The notes under the pieces are model-generated. The model had not been told where the DNA came from, searched no databases, and worked only from the letters and a program-made list of their open reading frames with translations. A program made the translations under genes and the position numbers. DNA of 64,000 nt. It comes from Candidatus Schekmanbacteria bacterium (GTDB lineage Bacteria > CSSED10-310 > JACPHN01). Location: NCBI GenBank assembly GCA_016188575.1, contig JACPHN010000124.1, positions 1-64,000 of the forward strand, read 5' to 3'. Below, piece by piece: positions 7,811 through 16,181 of this stretch; the stretch's first letter is position 1, and every line of letters starts with the position of its first letter.

Positions 7811-8937
7811 GAGACCAGGTCGCAAAGGAATCGCCGCACCCGAGGCGGCCGTCGCCGCAAGACTACTGGTCTATCGTGCGCGCCCAGTTGCGGCGAAACA
7901 TCGGCGGCATGATCGGCTTCTGGATCATTGTGGTGCTGGTGCTCACGGCGCTTGCCGCTCCGCTGCTCGCTAATGACCGCCCCATTGTCGCCGTCTATCG
8001 AGGAGAAGTCGTCTTTCCTTCACTCAAGGCCTACGTTGACTTGTGGGTGCCGTGGAAGAGCTTGCGATACAGCTTGAAAAGCTGGCAGTGGAACGTCGAC
8101 CCGCCATACTTTCCGTTCTCGGAGCACTATCCGCAGCTCGCCGGCAAGAGCTGGAAGGAAGTCGACGGCGGCGCGGAGCTGACGTTTGCCATCTGGCCGC
8201 CGCTGCGCTGGAATCCGAACCAGTTCGATGCCACCGCGCTGCGGCTCTTGCCATCGGCGAGCAGTGGGCACTATTTCGGCACCGACGACCAGGGGAGAGA
8301 TATCCTCGCCCGACTCATCCATGGCACGGTCGTGGCCCTATCGGTGGGCGTGATTTCGGTGGGCATATCGGCCATTATCGGCATCGCGCTGGGGCTGCTT
8401 GCCGGCTATGTGGGCGGCGCCGTCGACGTGTTGCTTTCTCGGGTCACCGAGGTGGTCATGTGTTTTCCCACGTTCTTCTTGATCATCGCCGTCATCGCTT
8501 TTCTCGAGCCGTCGATGATCAACATCATGCTCGTCCTCGGCCTGGTTGGCTGGACCGGCAAGTTCCGCCTGATCCGCGGCGAGGTCTTGCGGTGCCGCGG
8601 TCTGGAGTACGTGGTTGCGGCCGAGGCGATGGGTGTGCCGGCGTGGCGGATCATGGTAAAGCAAATCCTGCCGAATGCCATCGCGCCTGTGTTTGTGTCG
8701 ATTGCGTTCGGCATCGCGTCCGCAGTGTTGACCGAGACGAGCCTGTCGTTTCTGGGGTTCGGAGATCCGACGGTTCCGTCCTGGGGTGAAATCGTCAGTC
8801 AGGGTCGCGCGTACGTGTCGCAGGGGTTATGGCACCTGACGGTTTTTCCCGGGATCGCCATTTTCGTCACCCTCACCGCTTTCAATCTTTTTGGCCAGGG
8901 CATGCGCGACGCCATGGATCCCAAGCTGCGAGCGTAG
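7807..8937 (+). CDS. YejE/DppC-like ABC transporter permease
   Basis: A 376-residue peptide-transporter permease that pairs with the upstream propeller-bearing subunit. GTG 7807 overlaps the preceding TGA (GTGA), so translation is coupled. The N terminus has one transmembrane helix (about 34-54), then a long periplasmic segment with NDRPI and WPPLRWNP, features shared with YejE, followed by HYFGTDDQGRDILARL, which precedes the membrane core. The cytoplasmic EAA-type loop is seen as LEYVVAAEAMGVP, and SWGEIVSQGR is near the end. No ATP-binding subunit (DppD/F or YejF type) follows within the window. The transporter must therefore borrow an ATPase encoded elsewhere or lack one. Confidence 0.9.
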   Translation: MRDQVAKESPHPRRPSPQDYWSIVRAQLRRNIGGMIGFWIIVVLVLTALAAPLLANDRPIVAVYRGEVVFPSLKAYVDLWVPWKSLRYSLKSWQWNVDPPYFPFSEHYPQLAGKSWKEVDGGAELTFAIWPPLRWNPNQFDATALRLLPSASSGHYFGTDDQGRDILARLIHGTVVALSVGVISVGISAIIGIALGLLAGYVGGAVDVLLSRVTEVVMCFPTFFLIIAVIAFLEPSMINIMLVLGLVGWTGKFRLIRGEVLRCRGLEYVVAAEAMGVPAWRIMVKQILPNAIAPVFVSIAFGIASAVLTETSLSFLGFGDPTVPSWGEIVSQGRAYVSQGLWHLTVFPGIAIFVTLTAFNLFGQGMRDAMDPKLRA

Positions 8938-9105
8938 AAGGCGGTGGCCATCTGGAATGCCATGCAAGTCTTGTGCACCCGGCTCGCAGCGAGTGGCCGT
9001 GGTGCGGTCACGCAACTCTCAAAGCTGTGGGTCGATAATTCTGCCAGCGTTTTTGGAACCTATTCAGACGCCAAACACGTCGGGCGCCGCCGGGAGGAGT
9101 AAAAG

Positions 9106-10746
9106 ATGACAACGATAGGGAGCGAGCTGCGACCAACACCGGCTACCGTTACTCCGGACCTTGTGGGCACCGGGGTAGACGCTGCGGGAGGCACGGGGCC
9201 TGCCGTCGAAGTCGAGGGCGCCGCTGGCGCCGCGCCTGCGGCTGCGGCGGACGCCTACGAGGAGGCCCGCGCCGGTGCGACGGGGGCACTCGCCGCGGCG
9301 CCGGCAGAGGGGGCCACGGCAGCCGCAGCGGCCAGTCCGCTGGCGGGAAACGCCGAGTTTACTCAGGCGGGTCGCACTGTTGACCTGGACGATATTCGCG
9401 CCGGCCGCGCCACCATGGGCGTCGGTGCCCGCGGAGAGGCCGTCGAGCGCCTGCAGCGCGCACTTCGCGACAACGGCGCGGACATCGCGCCCGATGGTCA
9501 GTTTGGCTCCCGCCAAACCAAGCCGGCCCTGCAGGCGTATCAGCGCAGCCACGGTTTGCCGCCGACCGGAAGCCTGGACAGAGCGACTCTGGCTGCGCTC
9601 GACGGCACTCCCGCTCCGGACGAGCCCCCGCATGGGCTACAAAATGCCCGCTTTGCGACCGACCCGACGCTCCAGCAAGTCCTCGAGGGCACGAAGAAAT
9701 TGCGCTCCGGTGCCAGTGGCCCGGCCGTCACCGCCGTTCAACAAGCGCTCTCCGATCTCGGTTTCGAGCTCCCCGCGTATGGTCCGGACGGTGGATTCGG
9801 CGGCGAGACGGTGACCGCTCTCCGGCGTTTCCAGCGGACCAATGGCCTGCCGCAGACCGGCCAAGTTGACAGTGAAACGCTGCGCAAGCTCGATGAGCTC
9901 GCGCCCCCCCCGGCCCAACGCGTCGATCGCTCTCCCGAATACGACCGACTTTTCGAAGATGGCACTCTGGACGTCGGCATCGCCATCGGCTACGACGAGA
10001 GCGGTTGGGGGCCTCATGCGCGACGCGACGTGCTTTCAGGATTGCGGCGGTTGGAGTATTCCGAAGTGCGGAGAGCCGACCATACCGACGAGCAGTTGCG
10101 CGACATGGGTATTGATCCGGGATCGTTTCAGGACGGCGTCCAGATCTTCCACCGTAAGCTCGAGCATAACGGGCAAGAAGTGAATTCCGTGGTGCGGTTG
10201 ATGGACGAGGACACCCCAAACGCCGTCGATCGCTTCAGCGGCTCCCTGCAGAACGCGGACGTCGTGATGTACGGAGGCCATGCGCGGTACGGCACCGGGC
10301 CTGACTTCGACGAAAAGGACTCGACGGCCGGAAATTTCGTGCTCGGCGTCAACTCCTCGTTGCATCGGTCGGGCAAGCTCAAGCCCGGCTACGACGCGCA
10401 CATGAACCAGATCTTGCGCGGGCAGCCGAATCGGCTCGAGGGGCTGGATCTCCCCGAGGATCGCTATCAGTTGTGGTACTTCAACGGCTGCACGACGCTC
10501 AACTACCTCGACGAAGTTCGCGGTCTAGCGCAGGGGAAGGACGATACCAATCTCGACGTCGTCGGCTCCAGGCGGCCGCTACTGTGGAATCACGTCGGCA
10601 CCAATCTCGTGACCTTCCTGGAGGGGTTGCAGAACCGCAATACGATCGGCCAGATCACCTCGAGTCTGCAGACCAACGAGGAGGGTACGGCGGGCGCCTT
10701 CTACACGGACGGATTTGGGGACAACCGCTACGGAGCGCGCAACTGA
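9106..10746 (+). CDS. Peptidoglycan-binding protein with C-terminal caspase-fold-like His/Cys domain
   Basis: The 546-residue product starts with a low-complexity Ala/Gly-rich segment (1-100). Two PG_binding_1 modules follow, at about 107-167 (GARGEAVERLQRAL, then SLDRATLAALD) and 202-263 (VTAVQQALSDLGF, then QVDSETLRKLD). The C-terminal domain has VVMYGGHARYG (His392) and WYFNGCTTLNY (Cys462), each ending a hydrophobic strand, as in clan CD peptidases. Catalysis is unproven. No standard signal peptide is visible, so export is uncertain even though wall binding is predicted. A GGAGG box lies 9 bp before ATG. The gene lies 168 bp after the permeases and could be co-expressed with them. Confidence 0.7.
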   Translation: MTTIGSELRPTPATVTPDLVGTGVDAAGGTGPAVEVEGAAGAAPAAAADAYEEARAGATGALAAAPAEGATAAAAASPLAGNAEFTQAGRTVDLDDIRAGRATMGVGARGEAVERLQRALRDNGADIAPDGQFGSRQTKPALQAYQRSHGLPPTGSLDRATLAALDGTPAPDEPPHGLQNARFATDPTLQQVLEGTKKLRSGASGPAVTAVQQALSDLGFELPAYGPDGGFGGETVTALRRFQRTNGLPQTGQVDSETLRKLDELAPPPAQRVDRSPEYDRLFEDGTLDVGIAIGYDESGWGPHARRDVLSGLRRLEYSEVRRADHTDEQLRDMGIDPGSFQDGVQIFHRKLEHNGQEVNSVVRLMDEDTPNAVDRFSGSLQNADVVMYGGHARYGTGPDFDEKDSTAGNFVLGVNSSLHRSGKLKPGYDAHMNQILRGQPNRLEGLDLPEDRYQLWYFNGCTTLNYLDEVRGLAQGKDDTNLDVVGSRRPLLWNHVGTNLVTFLEGLQNRNTIGQITSSLQTNEEGTAGAFYTDGFGDNRYGARN

Positions 10747-10776
10747 GCGGATGCCAGGTGGCGGCGGAGGCAATCG

Positions 10777-11526
10777 ATGGGGTGGGTCAAACGAGCGCTC
10801 GCACTGGTGCTCGTGGCGACCGTCCCGGGAGTCGAGGGGTTTGGGTTCTGGTGCCCGCGCGGTGTTGCGGCGGGCAGTGGAGATAAGAAGATGCAACAAG
10901 CAGTAAGAACGGCCGAAGATGATCGCGCCGCAGTCAAGGATCGAGTCGCCGCGATCGCGGCGCTCGGCGAGGTAGACGCGGCGGAATCCGTGCCTTTGTT
11001 GATGAAGCTGTTGACGTCGATGGAGCCGGACATTACCGCCGCGGCGGTGCAGGCGCTGGCGCGGCACGGGGCTCCGGCGATGCTGTCGGGGCGGCTCGCG
11101 ACCGGCAGCGCCAGTGAGCGCCGCGCTGCGGCCTTTGCGCTGCGGTATTTTCCAACGGCGTCGACGGCAGGATCCCTGCGGCGCGCCCTGTCCGATGCCA
11201 ATGCCGAGGTCCGGTTCACGGCGGCATGGTCAATCGGCGTGCTGGCGATCCGCTTGCAGGACGAGGCGCTGATTCGCGAGCTCGTGGAGGCACTGGCGGG
11301 GTTGCTGGTCGATGGCAGCGTGGACGTGCGCTTTTGGGCAGCCTGGGCCATCGGCACGGGCACGCAGCGCCTGGGGCGGGCGACCAGCGGACGCCTGGCG
11401 GAGGCTTCCGCGAACACCGTTTCCCGCGCCCGCCAGGCGCTCGAGCGACGCGTCGTCACCGAGACCGACCCCGACGTGAGGTCGGAGCTCGAGCGATCCC
11501 TGCGGAAGATCGGCCGCGTGAACTGA
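10777..11526 (+). CDS. Exported HEAT-repeat protein
   Basis: A 249-residue protein with an N-terminal signal-like stretch (about 5-35) and then consecutive HEAT-like helical repeats: DRVAAIAALGEV, PDITAAAVQALARHG, ASERRAAAFALRYF, AEVRFTAAWSIGVLA and VDVRFWAAWAIGTG. Such repeats form a superhelical protein-binding surface, and no catalytic motif is seen. The gene follows the peptidoglycan-binding protein by 30 bp, with a GGCGGAGG box before ATG, and is probably co-transcribed with it. The partner is unknown. Confidence 0.75.
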   Translation: MGWVKRALALVLVATVPGVEGFGFWCPRGVAAGSGDKKMQQAVRTAEDDRAAVKDRVAAIAALGEVDAAESVPLLMKLLTSMEPDITAAAVQALARHGAPAMLSGRLATGSASERRAAAFALRYFPTASTAGSLRRALSDANAEVRFTAAWSIGVLAIRLQDEALIRELVEALAGLLVDGSVDVRFWAAWAIGTGTQRLGRATSGRLAEASANTVSRARQALERRVVTETDPDVRSELERSLRKIGRVN

Positions 11527-11540
11527 AACCGGCGGTGGCG

Positions 11541-11570
11541 GTGGGGGAGGAGCGGCTGCTCCTCTCACCC
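11541..11570. terminator. Hairpin between convergent genes
   Basis: GAGGAGC (11547-11553) and GCTCCTC (11558-11564) pair around a GGCT loop, with further flanking G/C pairing. It lies between the HEAT-repeat gene and the convergent gspG. No T-run follows, so function as a terminator is tentative. Confidence 0.35.
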
Positions 11571-11615
11571 GCCCCGAACTGCGTTCGGGGATTTTCTTGC
11601 CGGGCATGCCGCTGC

Positions 11616-12062
11616 TCAGCCGCAGACCTCCGAGCAGTACTCCTCGTCTCCTTTGGCGCACACACGGTAGTCGCTGCCGCCGGCTTCCAGCTCGTATGTG
11701 TAGGGCGTGGCCCACGGATCTACGGGGACTTCCTTGGCTTTTCTGAGGTATGGCCCGCCCCAGTTGCCGATCCCGTCGTCCGCAGTTAGACCCGCAAGCG
11801 ACTGAGGATAGCGCCCGGTGTCGAGGTGATACGCCTCGATGGCGTTTCCGATGGTGCCGATCTCCCCCTTTGCGGCGTTGCACCTGGCTTTGCGGGATTG
11901 CGAGCTCACCTTGATGGCGACCATGCTGCTCAGGAGGCCCATGATGGCCACCACGACCATGATTTCCATGAGGCTGAAGCCGGCCTGGGCGCGAGCTCGC
12001 GAGGTGTTCCGGCCGCCGGCGGCAGGTGATGTGGAAGTTGACGCGCACTGGATCGATGTCAT
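11616..12062 (-). CDS. gspG: Type II secretion major pseudopilin GspG-like
   Basis: A 148-residue type IV pilin-like protein. The prepilin peptidase site is QAG|FSLMEIMVVVAIMGLL, with Phe29 as mature residue 1 and the conserved Glu at +5 (Glu33), followed by the N-terminal hydrophobic helix. The C-terminal region keeps GspG features: GNAIEAYHLDTGRYP, DDGIGNWGGPYL and VPVDPWATPYTYE (calcium-site loop region). ATG 12062 is chosen because AAGGAG stands 7 bp upstream; the frame is open further upstream to 12164. No other secretion genes neighbour it, so it is an orphan pseudopilin that would need a distant Gsp machine or a pilus-like system. Confidence 0.85.
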   Translation of the reverse strand: MTSIQCASTSTSPAAGGRNTSRARAQAGFSLMEIMVVVAIMGLLSSMVAIKVSSQSRKARCNAAKGEIGTIGNAIEAYHLDTGRYPQSLAGLTADDGIGNWGGPYLRKAKEVPVDPWATPYTYELEAGGSDYRVCAKGDEEYCSEVCG

Positions 12063-12237
12063 GTCGCACTCCTTCGGATAGAGGCTTTCTGCGTGATCGC
12101 TGTTACACGAGAAGATGGACATCGTCCCCGGAATCATGTTCCCTGGGTTGCCTGACAGGCTCACGGACGACCGTCCCTCGGCGGCGCGAGGAGCGCGCGA
12201 CTGCCAGCGCCGATGAGCAGAGCTGCGCGTGTCCGCG

Positions 12238-13473
12238 CTAGTCCTGCACGAGGCGATCGGAAAGTTCCCGCACGCGGCCCGCTCCGTATTCGAGTAGCGC
12301 CCATAGCAGACGGGTCGCGATCTCCGATTCGGCGCGGGTCAGAGACAGAAAATCGTCGCGGCGGATCGCCAGCAGCGTCGTCGCTTCTTGCGCGACGACG
12401 GCGGCGGATCGCGGCGCGTCGTCGATCAGCGCCAGCTCGCCGAAGTGTCCTCCCGGCCCGATCGTCGTCAGCACCACGCCGCGCAGCTCCACGCGCACCG
12501 CGCCGGCGATGACGATGTAGAGCTTGTCGGCGGCGTCGCCTGCGGCGAACACGGCCTGGCCGGCGCGAAAGCTCTCTGCATTCATGATTTTCCCGACGCG
12601 CAGTCGTTCCTGCTCGTTGAGCTCGCGAAACAGGAAAAGCGTTTCGAGACGTTCCAGCGTTTCGAGCCAGTCGCGCTCCTGAGGCGCAGCCGTGGGAGTC
12701 GGCTGAATCGCCACGAGGACCAGGCTCATGGTGCCGAATACCGGGCGCTCGCCGAGGGCCTCGAGCTTTTTCGCCAGCGCCGTCACGGCCTCGTCCGGGT
12801 CCTTGACGGCGGCAGCGGCGAGGAAGTCGGACTTCCCGAGGTAGCGTGTGAGGTTCGAGGATCCGATCACGAGCACATCGTGGTCCATGAGGTCCACGAC
12901 CGCCGTGTCGACGCGGAGCGCCGGCGAAAGGCCGAATGCCGCGCACACTTCGGAGGCCACCATGAGCTGGATGCGGCCGGTGTCCGAAACGCGGCCTTGC
13001 TCGGCGAGATGCCGGTGGAGTGTGTGGGGTTCATTGAGCGCTCGCACGCGGTCGCCGCGGACGAGGAACAGGCGACAGGTACCGGCGTGAGCGATATACG
13101 CGCTCTGCTCAAAGCAGAAAACGCCGGCGGCGGAAGTTGCGGTGCCGCGTCTCCAGGGGGCGACGTGGGTGGAGTGAAGAAGATGAGCATTGGTTTCCGA
13201 CAGGATGATCTCGATTGCCGCCAGGATCTGGCGCCGTAGGTCCGCCGCCGCGCTCGCGTCGACCCGGGAAAGCTGGTGTCGCAGCCGCTGTGCGCCCTGG
13301 TGAAGCTGGTCCAGGCACAGCAAGGACGCGTGCGCCCCTCGGGGGGGGTCGGCGAGGCCGTCGGCGACGGCAAAGAAGCCCAGATCTTCGTCCAGGATGA
13401 AGTGGTCGTTTCGCGGTTGCCGGGCTCCTCCCTGGGGCGGGAGCCGCAAGCTGGCAGCTACGGTCTGGACCAT
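12238..13473 (-). CDS. PP2C-like phosphatase fused to a cyclic-nucleotide-binding domain
   Basis: The 411-residue product has an N-terminal PPM/PP2C-type domain (about 1-255) and a C-terminal cNMP-binding domain (about 275-395). PP2C traces include the early Asn-Asp pair, GFFAVADGLADPP (motif VADG, but the usual GG after it is missing), GTATSAAGVF and AYIAHAGTCRLFLVR. Metal-binding residues are therefore partly altered and activity is uncertain. The cNMP domain shows FRAGQAVFAAGDAADKLYIV and the phosphate-cassette-like FGELALIDDAPRSAAV. The frame also opens at TTG 13488, but ATG 13473 has a GGAG nearby. It lies 30 bp downstream of parA and probably forms one operon with CHAD and parA, where it could tune a Ser/Thr phosphorylation step. 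Confidence 0.8.
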   Translation of the reverse strand: MVQTVAASLRLPPQGGARQPRNDHFILDEDLGFFAVADGLADPPRGAHASLLCLDQLHQGAQRLRHQLSRVDASAAADLRRQILAAIEIILSETNAHLLHSTHVAPWRRGTATSAAGVFCFEQSAYIAHAGTCRLFLVRGDRVRALNEPHTLHRHLAEQGRVSDTGRIQLMVASEVCAAFGLSPALRVDTAVVDLMDHDVLVIGSSNLTRYLGKSDFLAAAAVKDPDEAVTALAKKLEALGERPVFGTMSLVLVAIQPTPTAAPQERDWLETLERLETLFLFRELNEQERLRVGKIMNAESFRAGQAVFAAGDAADKLYIVIAGAVRVELRGVVLTTIGPGGHFGELALIDDAPRSAAVVAQEATTLLAIRRDDFLSLTRAESEIATRLLWALLEYGAGRVRELSDRLVQD

Positions 13474-13503
13474 GTGGGGGTACTCCAACTGACAGTGCGG
13501 CGA

Positions 13504-14250
13504 CTAGCACCCTAGCCGCGCTCGAAGCTCGCTCCAAAGCTGCTGAAACGCTTTCGCTGCGGCGCTTGTGCGGGCGAAAACGCAGAGCGGGTTCCGCTCT
13601 ACTCCCATCCGCTCCACGCTGCTCGCGCACGGAATCGCGGAGGCGAGAAAGTCGTGCGCGCCATGTCGCCGCTGCCCGGCGATTTGCTTGTGGAGCGCCT
13701 TGCGATTGTCCACCATGGAAAAAAAAGGAAGCACCAAGGGCTTTCTTGTACTCAGCGCCGCCATGACCTCATCGAGCTGTGCCAGCGTGCGCAACGACAA
13801 GGTGGTTGGCACCACGGGCACCAGCAGCGCATCGGCCCGAGCGAAGACGCTTTCCGTCACGAGCGAGATGCTCGGAGGGCAATCGATAAAGAGCGCGTCG
13901 TACTCTGTGGCGAGCGGCTTCACAATGCGCGCGATCAGTCGGTCTGGCTTCTTCTCGCTGCTTAGCGTCAGCTCCATTTTGCGGTAGGAAAGATCCGCGG
14001 GCAGCATGTCGAGGTGCTCGAAATCGGTCGCCCGCACATGGTCCCCGGCTTCCTTGCCCTCGTGCACAAGGCGCTTGACGCCCCCTTTGATCTTGGGCTT
14101 GATGCGGAAGTAAAAGGTCGCCGCCGCCTGGGGATCGAGATCCCAAATCAGCGTCCGCAGGCCGTCACGGGCCGCCAGATAGGCGAGATTGACGGCCGCC
14201 GTCGTCTTGCCGACGCCGCCCTTGACGTTGTAGATGGCCACGATTTTCAT
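13504..14250 (-). CDS. ParA/MinD-family partitioning ATPase
   Basis: A 248-residue ParA-type ATPase. The deviant Walker A is KGGVGKTT near residue 10, with the signature Lys. The switch region appears as LIWDLDPQAAAT, and Walker B-like LFIDCPPSISLVTES is near the middle. Such proteins bind DNA as ATP dimers and position cargo over the nucleoid. There is no ParB gene or visible parS nearby. The start codon overlaps the stop of the CHAD gene (ATGA), so ParA is made together with the CHAD protein, and the PP2C-cNMP gene follows. The context suggests an intracellular cargo linked to CHAD, perhaps polyphosphate granules, rather than plasmid partition. Confidence 0.9.
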   Translation of the reverse strand: MKIVAIYNVKGGVGKTTAAVNLAYLAARDGLRTLIWDLDPQAAATFYFRIKPKIKGGVKRLVHEGKEAGDHVRATDFEHLDMLPADLSYRKMELTLSSEKKPDRLIARIVKPLATEYDALFIDCPPSISLVTESVFARADALLVPVVPTTLSLRTLAQLDEVMAALSTRKPLVLPFFSMVDNRKALHKQIAGQRRHGAHDFLASAIPCASSVERMGVERNPLCVFARTSAAAKAFQQLWSELRARLGC

Positions 14251-15851
14251 CAGGGCTCTGCGGCCGTGACCGCGGCGCCACCGAAGTTGCGCCGATAGAG
14301 CTCGGATTGTTCAGCGCGGATGAACGCCTCGAATTTGCTTTGAAACTCCTCGCGGTCAGCCTGCTGGCGCTGTTCGAAGCTCGCGAAGAGCTGGCCCATC
14401 GCGAAGAACGTCCGTACCGGTGTCCCTCGCAGCGCCAGCATTTCCTCGGCGAGCTGCACCAGTTTGGCGCGCTGAACTTCCAGGTCCTGAAAGGAGCCGA
14501 GATTGTCTTGAAGCGCCTTCAGGGTCGTCACCAGCGCCTTCATGTCATCCTTCGGAAAGAGGCTCTGAAAGAACTCGAGGAGGTAGCGCAGCTTCTTGCA
14601 GGTGATGCGGAGCTCATGGAGCTGACATGCGGGGCTCTGCGCGCTGATCGCGATGCCTTCCTTGACGGCGCGACGGAATGTCCTCCAGATTCTGTTGCGG
14701 GCTATCTCCGCGACCGCGGTGGCGCCGAACGGGGTTTCCACGTGCTGCGGCACCGGCGTATTGAGGTAGGCGCGCCATTGCTGCACGAATCGCGCGTAGC
14801 GCTCGGACTTCAGAGCGGTGGCGAGATTTTGGTGTGCCGCTTGCTGTTTTTCGCGCAGAAAGGCGATGAGAGGGGCGAGGTAGCTTCTGACCTGCGCAGG
14901 CAGGCGTTGTATGTAGTCTTCCATAGTAATCAGGTAGACGTCGAGGTCGCGGGTCGGTCCGGTTACTTCGCCGAGCCATCGAAGCTCTTCGGAGAACTTG
15001 GCGGCGATGGCGCTGGGCAACACGCCCTTGATCTGGCTGAAAATCGACCGAGAGCGGCGCACGGCGACGCGGAAATCGTGCAGGAACTCGGGGTCGGTGT
15101 CGGCGATTGTTCCCGCCTCGTTCTGCTCCATGGTGTCGAGCAATTTGCTGAAAATGGCGTTGAGCGCCTGATCGGCGCGCATTTCCGGAGCCAGGGCGAC
15201 GTCGAGCTTGGCAGAGTAGCCGCCGGGCGCGCGGCCAATGGCGCCGAAAGCTGCAGCGAGGAAGCCGTCCGCGGTTTCGACGGCGCCGAGCTTTTCCTGG
15301 ATGGCCTTGGCGGCCTTTCTCGCCGCCTTGGGGTAGCCCCTGAGGGCGAGCAGGCTGAGCGTGACGCCCACTCGCGCTTCCTCGCCGGGGTGAGTGGGCG
15401 GCGCCGCCCAGGCCTCTTCGGCGACGATCCGCAGCACTGTCTTGGCCTCGTGGTCGCGCACGGCCATTTGTCGGGTGTCGTAGCGCACCTGCAGGACGGG
15501 CAGGAGAGCTCTGACATCCAGGATCGGAGTGAGCTGCTGACGGAGCGGAGATTCGGGGAGCTCGCGAGCAAACCGCGGTGCGCGCGGCGTTTCAAGGGTC
15601 TGCACCGTGGTGCCTGTCGCGCTCGCTGTGAGGGTCAAGGCCAGACTGCACGATCCGGCGACCGCTTCGCAGCTCAGGGCCAAGTCGTTATCGTGGCAGC
15701 GCCAATCGAACGTGTCCAGGAACGTGACGATGCGGCTGCTGGCGGAGATGGCGACGGCGCCAAGCTCTTGCACCAGCCATGAGACGATGCCGTCGAGAGG
15801 GGCCGTGGCATGGGATCCGAAGACGGCAAGGCGTCGCGTGGATTCGAACAT
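14250..15851 (-). CDS. CYTH-like/CHAD-domain protein
   Basis: A 533-residue protein whose C-terminal half is a CHAD domain, an alpha-helical His/Lys/Arg-rich domain that binds polyphosphate. The two family signatures are LHDFRVAVRRSRSIFSQ and QLHELRITCKKLRYLLEF. The N-terminal part resembles a diverged CYTH (triphosphate-tunnel) domain, with an acidic strand TFLDTFDWRCHDND, but the classical ExExK start is not obvious. ATG 15851 has GGAG upstream and is preferred over 15968. It overlaps parA by ATGA. Known family members locate to polyphosphate granules, which is the basis for inferring a granule-related role for the operon. Confidence 0.85.
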   Translation of the reverse strand: MFESTRRLAVFGSHATAPLDGIVSWLVQELGAVAISASSRIVTFLDTFDWRCHDNDLALSCEAVAGSCSLALTLTASATGTTVQTLETPRAPRFARELPESPLRQQLTPILDVRALLPVLQVRYDTRQMAVRDHEAKTVLRIVAEEAWAAPPTHPGEEARVGVTLSLLALRGYPKAARKAAKAIQEKLGAVETADGFLAAAFGAIGRAPGGYSAKLDVALAPEMRADQALNAIFSKLLDTMEQNEAGTIADTDPEFLHDFRVAVRRSRSIFSQIKGVLPSAIAAKFSEELRWLGEVTGPTRDLDVYLITMEDYIQRLPAQVRSYLAPLIAFLREKQQAAHQNLATALKSERYARFVQQWRAYLNTPVPQHVETPFGATAVAEIARNRIWRTFRRAVKEGIAISAQSPACQLHELRITCKKLRYLLEFFQSLFPKDDMKALVTTLKALQDNLGSFQDLEVQRAKLVQLAEEMLALRGTPVRTFFAMGQLFASFEQRQQADREEFQSKFEAFIRAEQSELYRRNFGGAAVTAAEP

Positions 15852-16181
15852 AGGCTGGGCTCCGCAAGAGACAGCGCCGGGGCCCGGCACCTGCGCGTTC
15901 GCTCGCCACGTGTCAGACCTTGACGTGGACAGGCGGGCACGCCGGCCGGCATGTGTAGCGCCTGGCACGCCGCGCCTGACGCACGAGATGGCAGACTAGA
16001 GCAGCGGCGCGGTCTCGTCAAGTAGCGAAATGGTCCGGGATCAACCACCTACTTGACCTCGGAGCGACCGCGCCCCCTCTGTCCCTCCCCACGCAAGCGG
16101 CGGGAGGTGCGGTGGGGGGTCTTCGTGATGCGCTTTCCGAGCAGCATGCAGCCGCCTGGGCGGTGACTTCAGGTGGCCGCC
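15852..16181. repeat. Intergenic region with dispersed repeat family A, copy 1 (about 16060-16167)
   Basis: The segment from about 16060 to 16167 contains a C-rich tract, a GC hairpin and then GTCTTCGTGATGCGCTTTCC followed by GCATGCAGCC. The same block occurs near 36165, 43085, 50893 (inverted) and 61498. The rest of the region holds the presumed promoter of the CHAD operon, but no clear box is visible. Confidence 0.7.

Noticed and set aside
14307-15782. 491-codon open frame on the plus strand
   Set aside because: Antisense to the CHAD gene, which has clear domain motifs; no ribosome-binding site or family.
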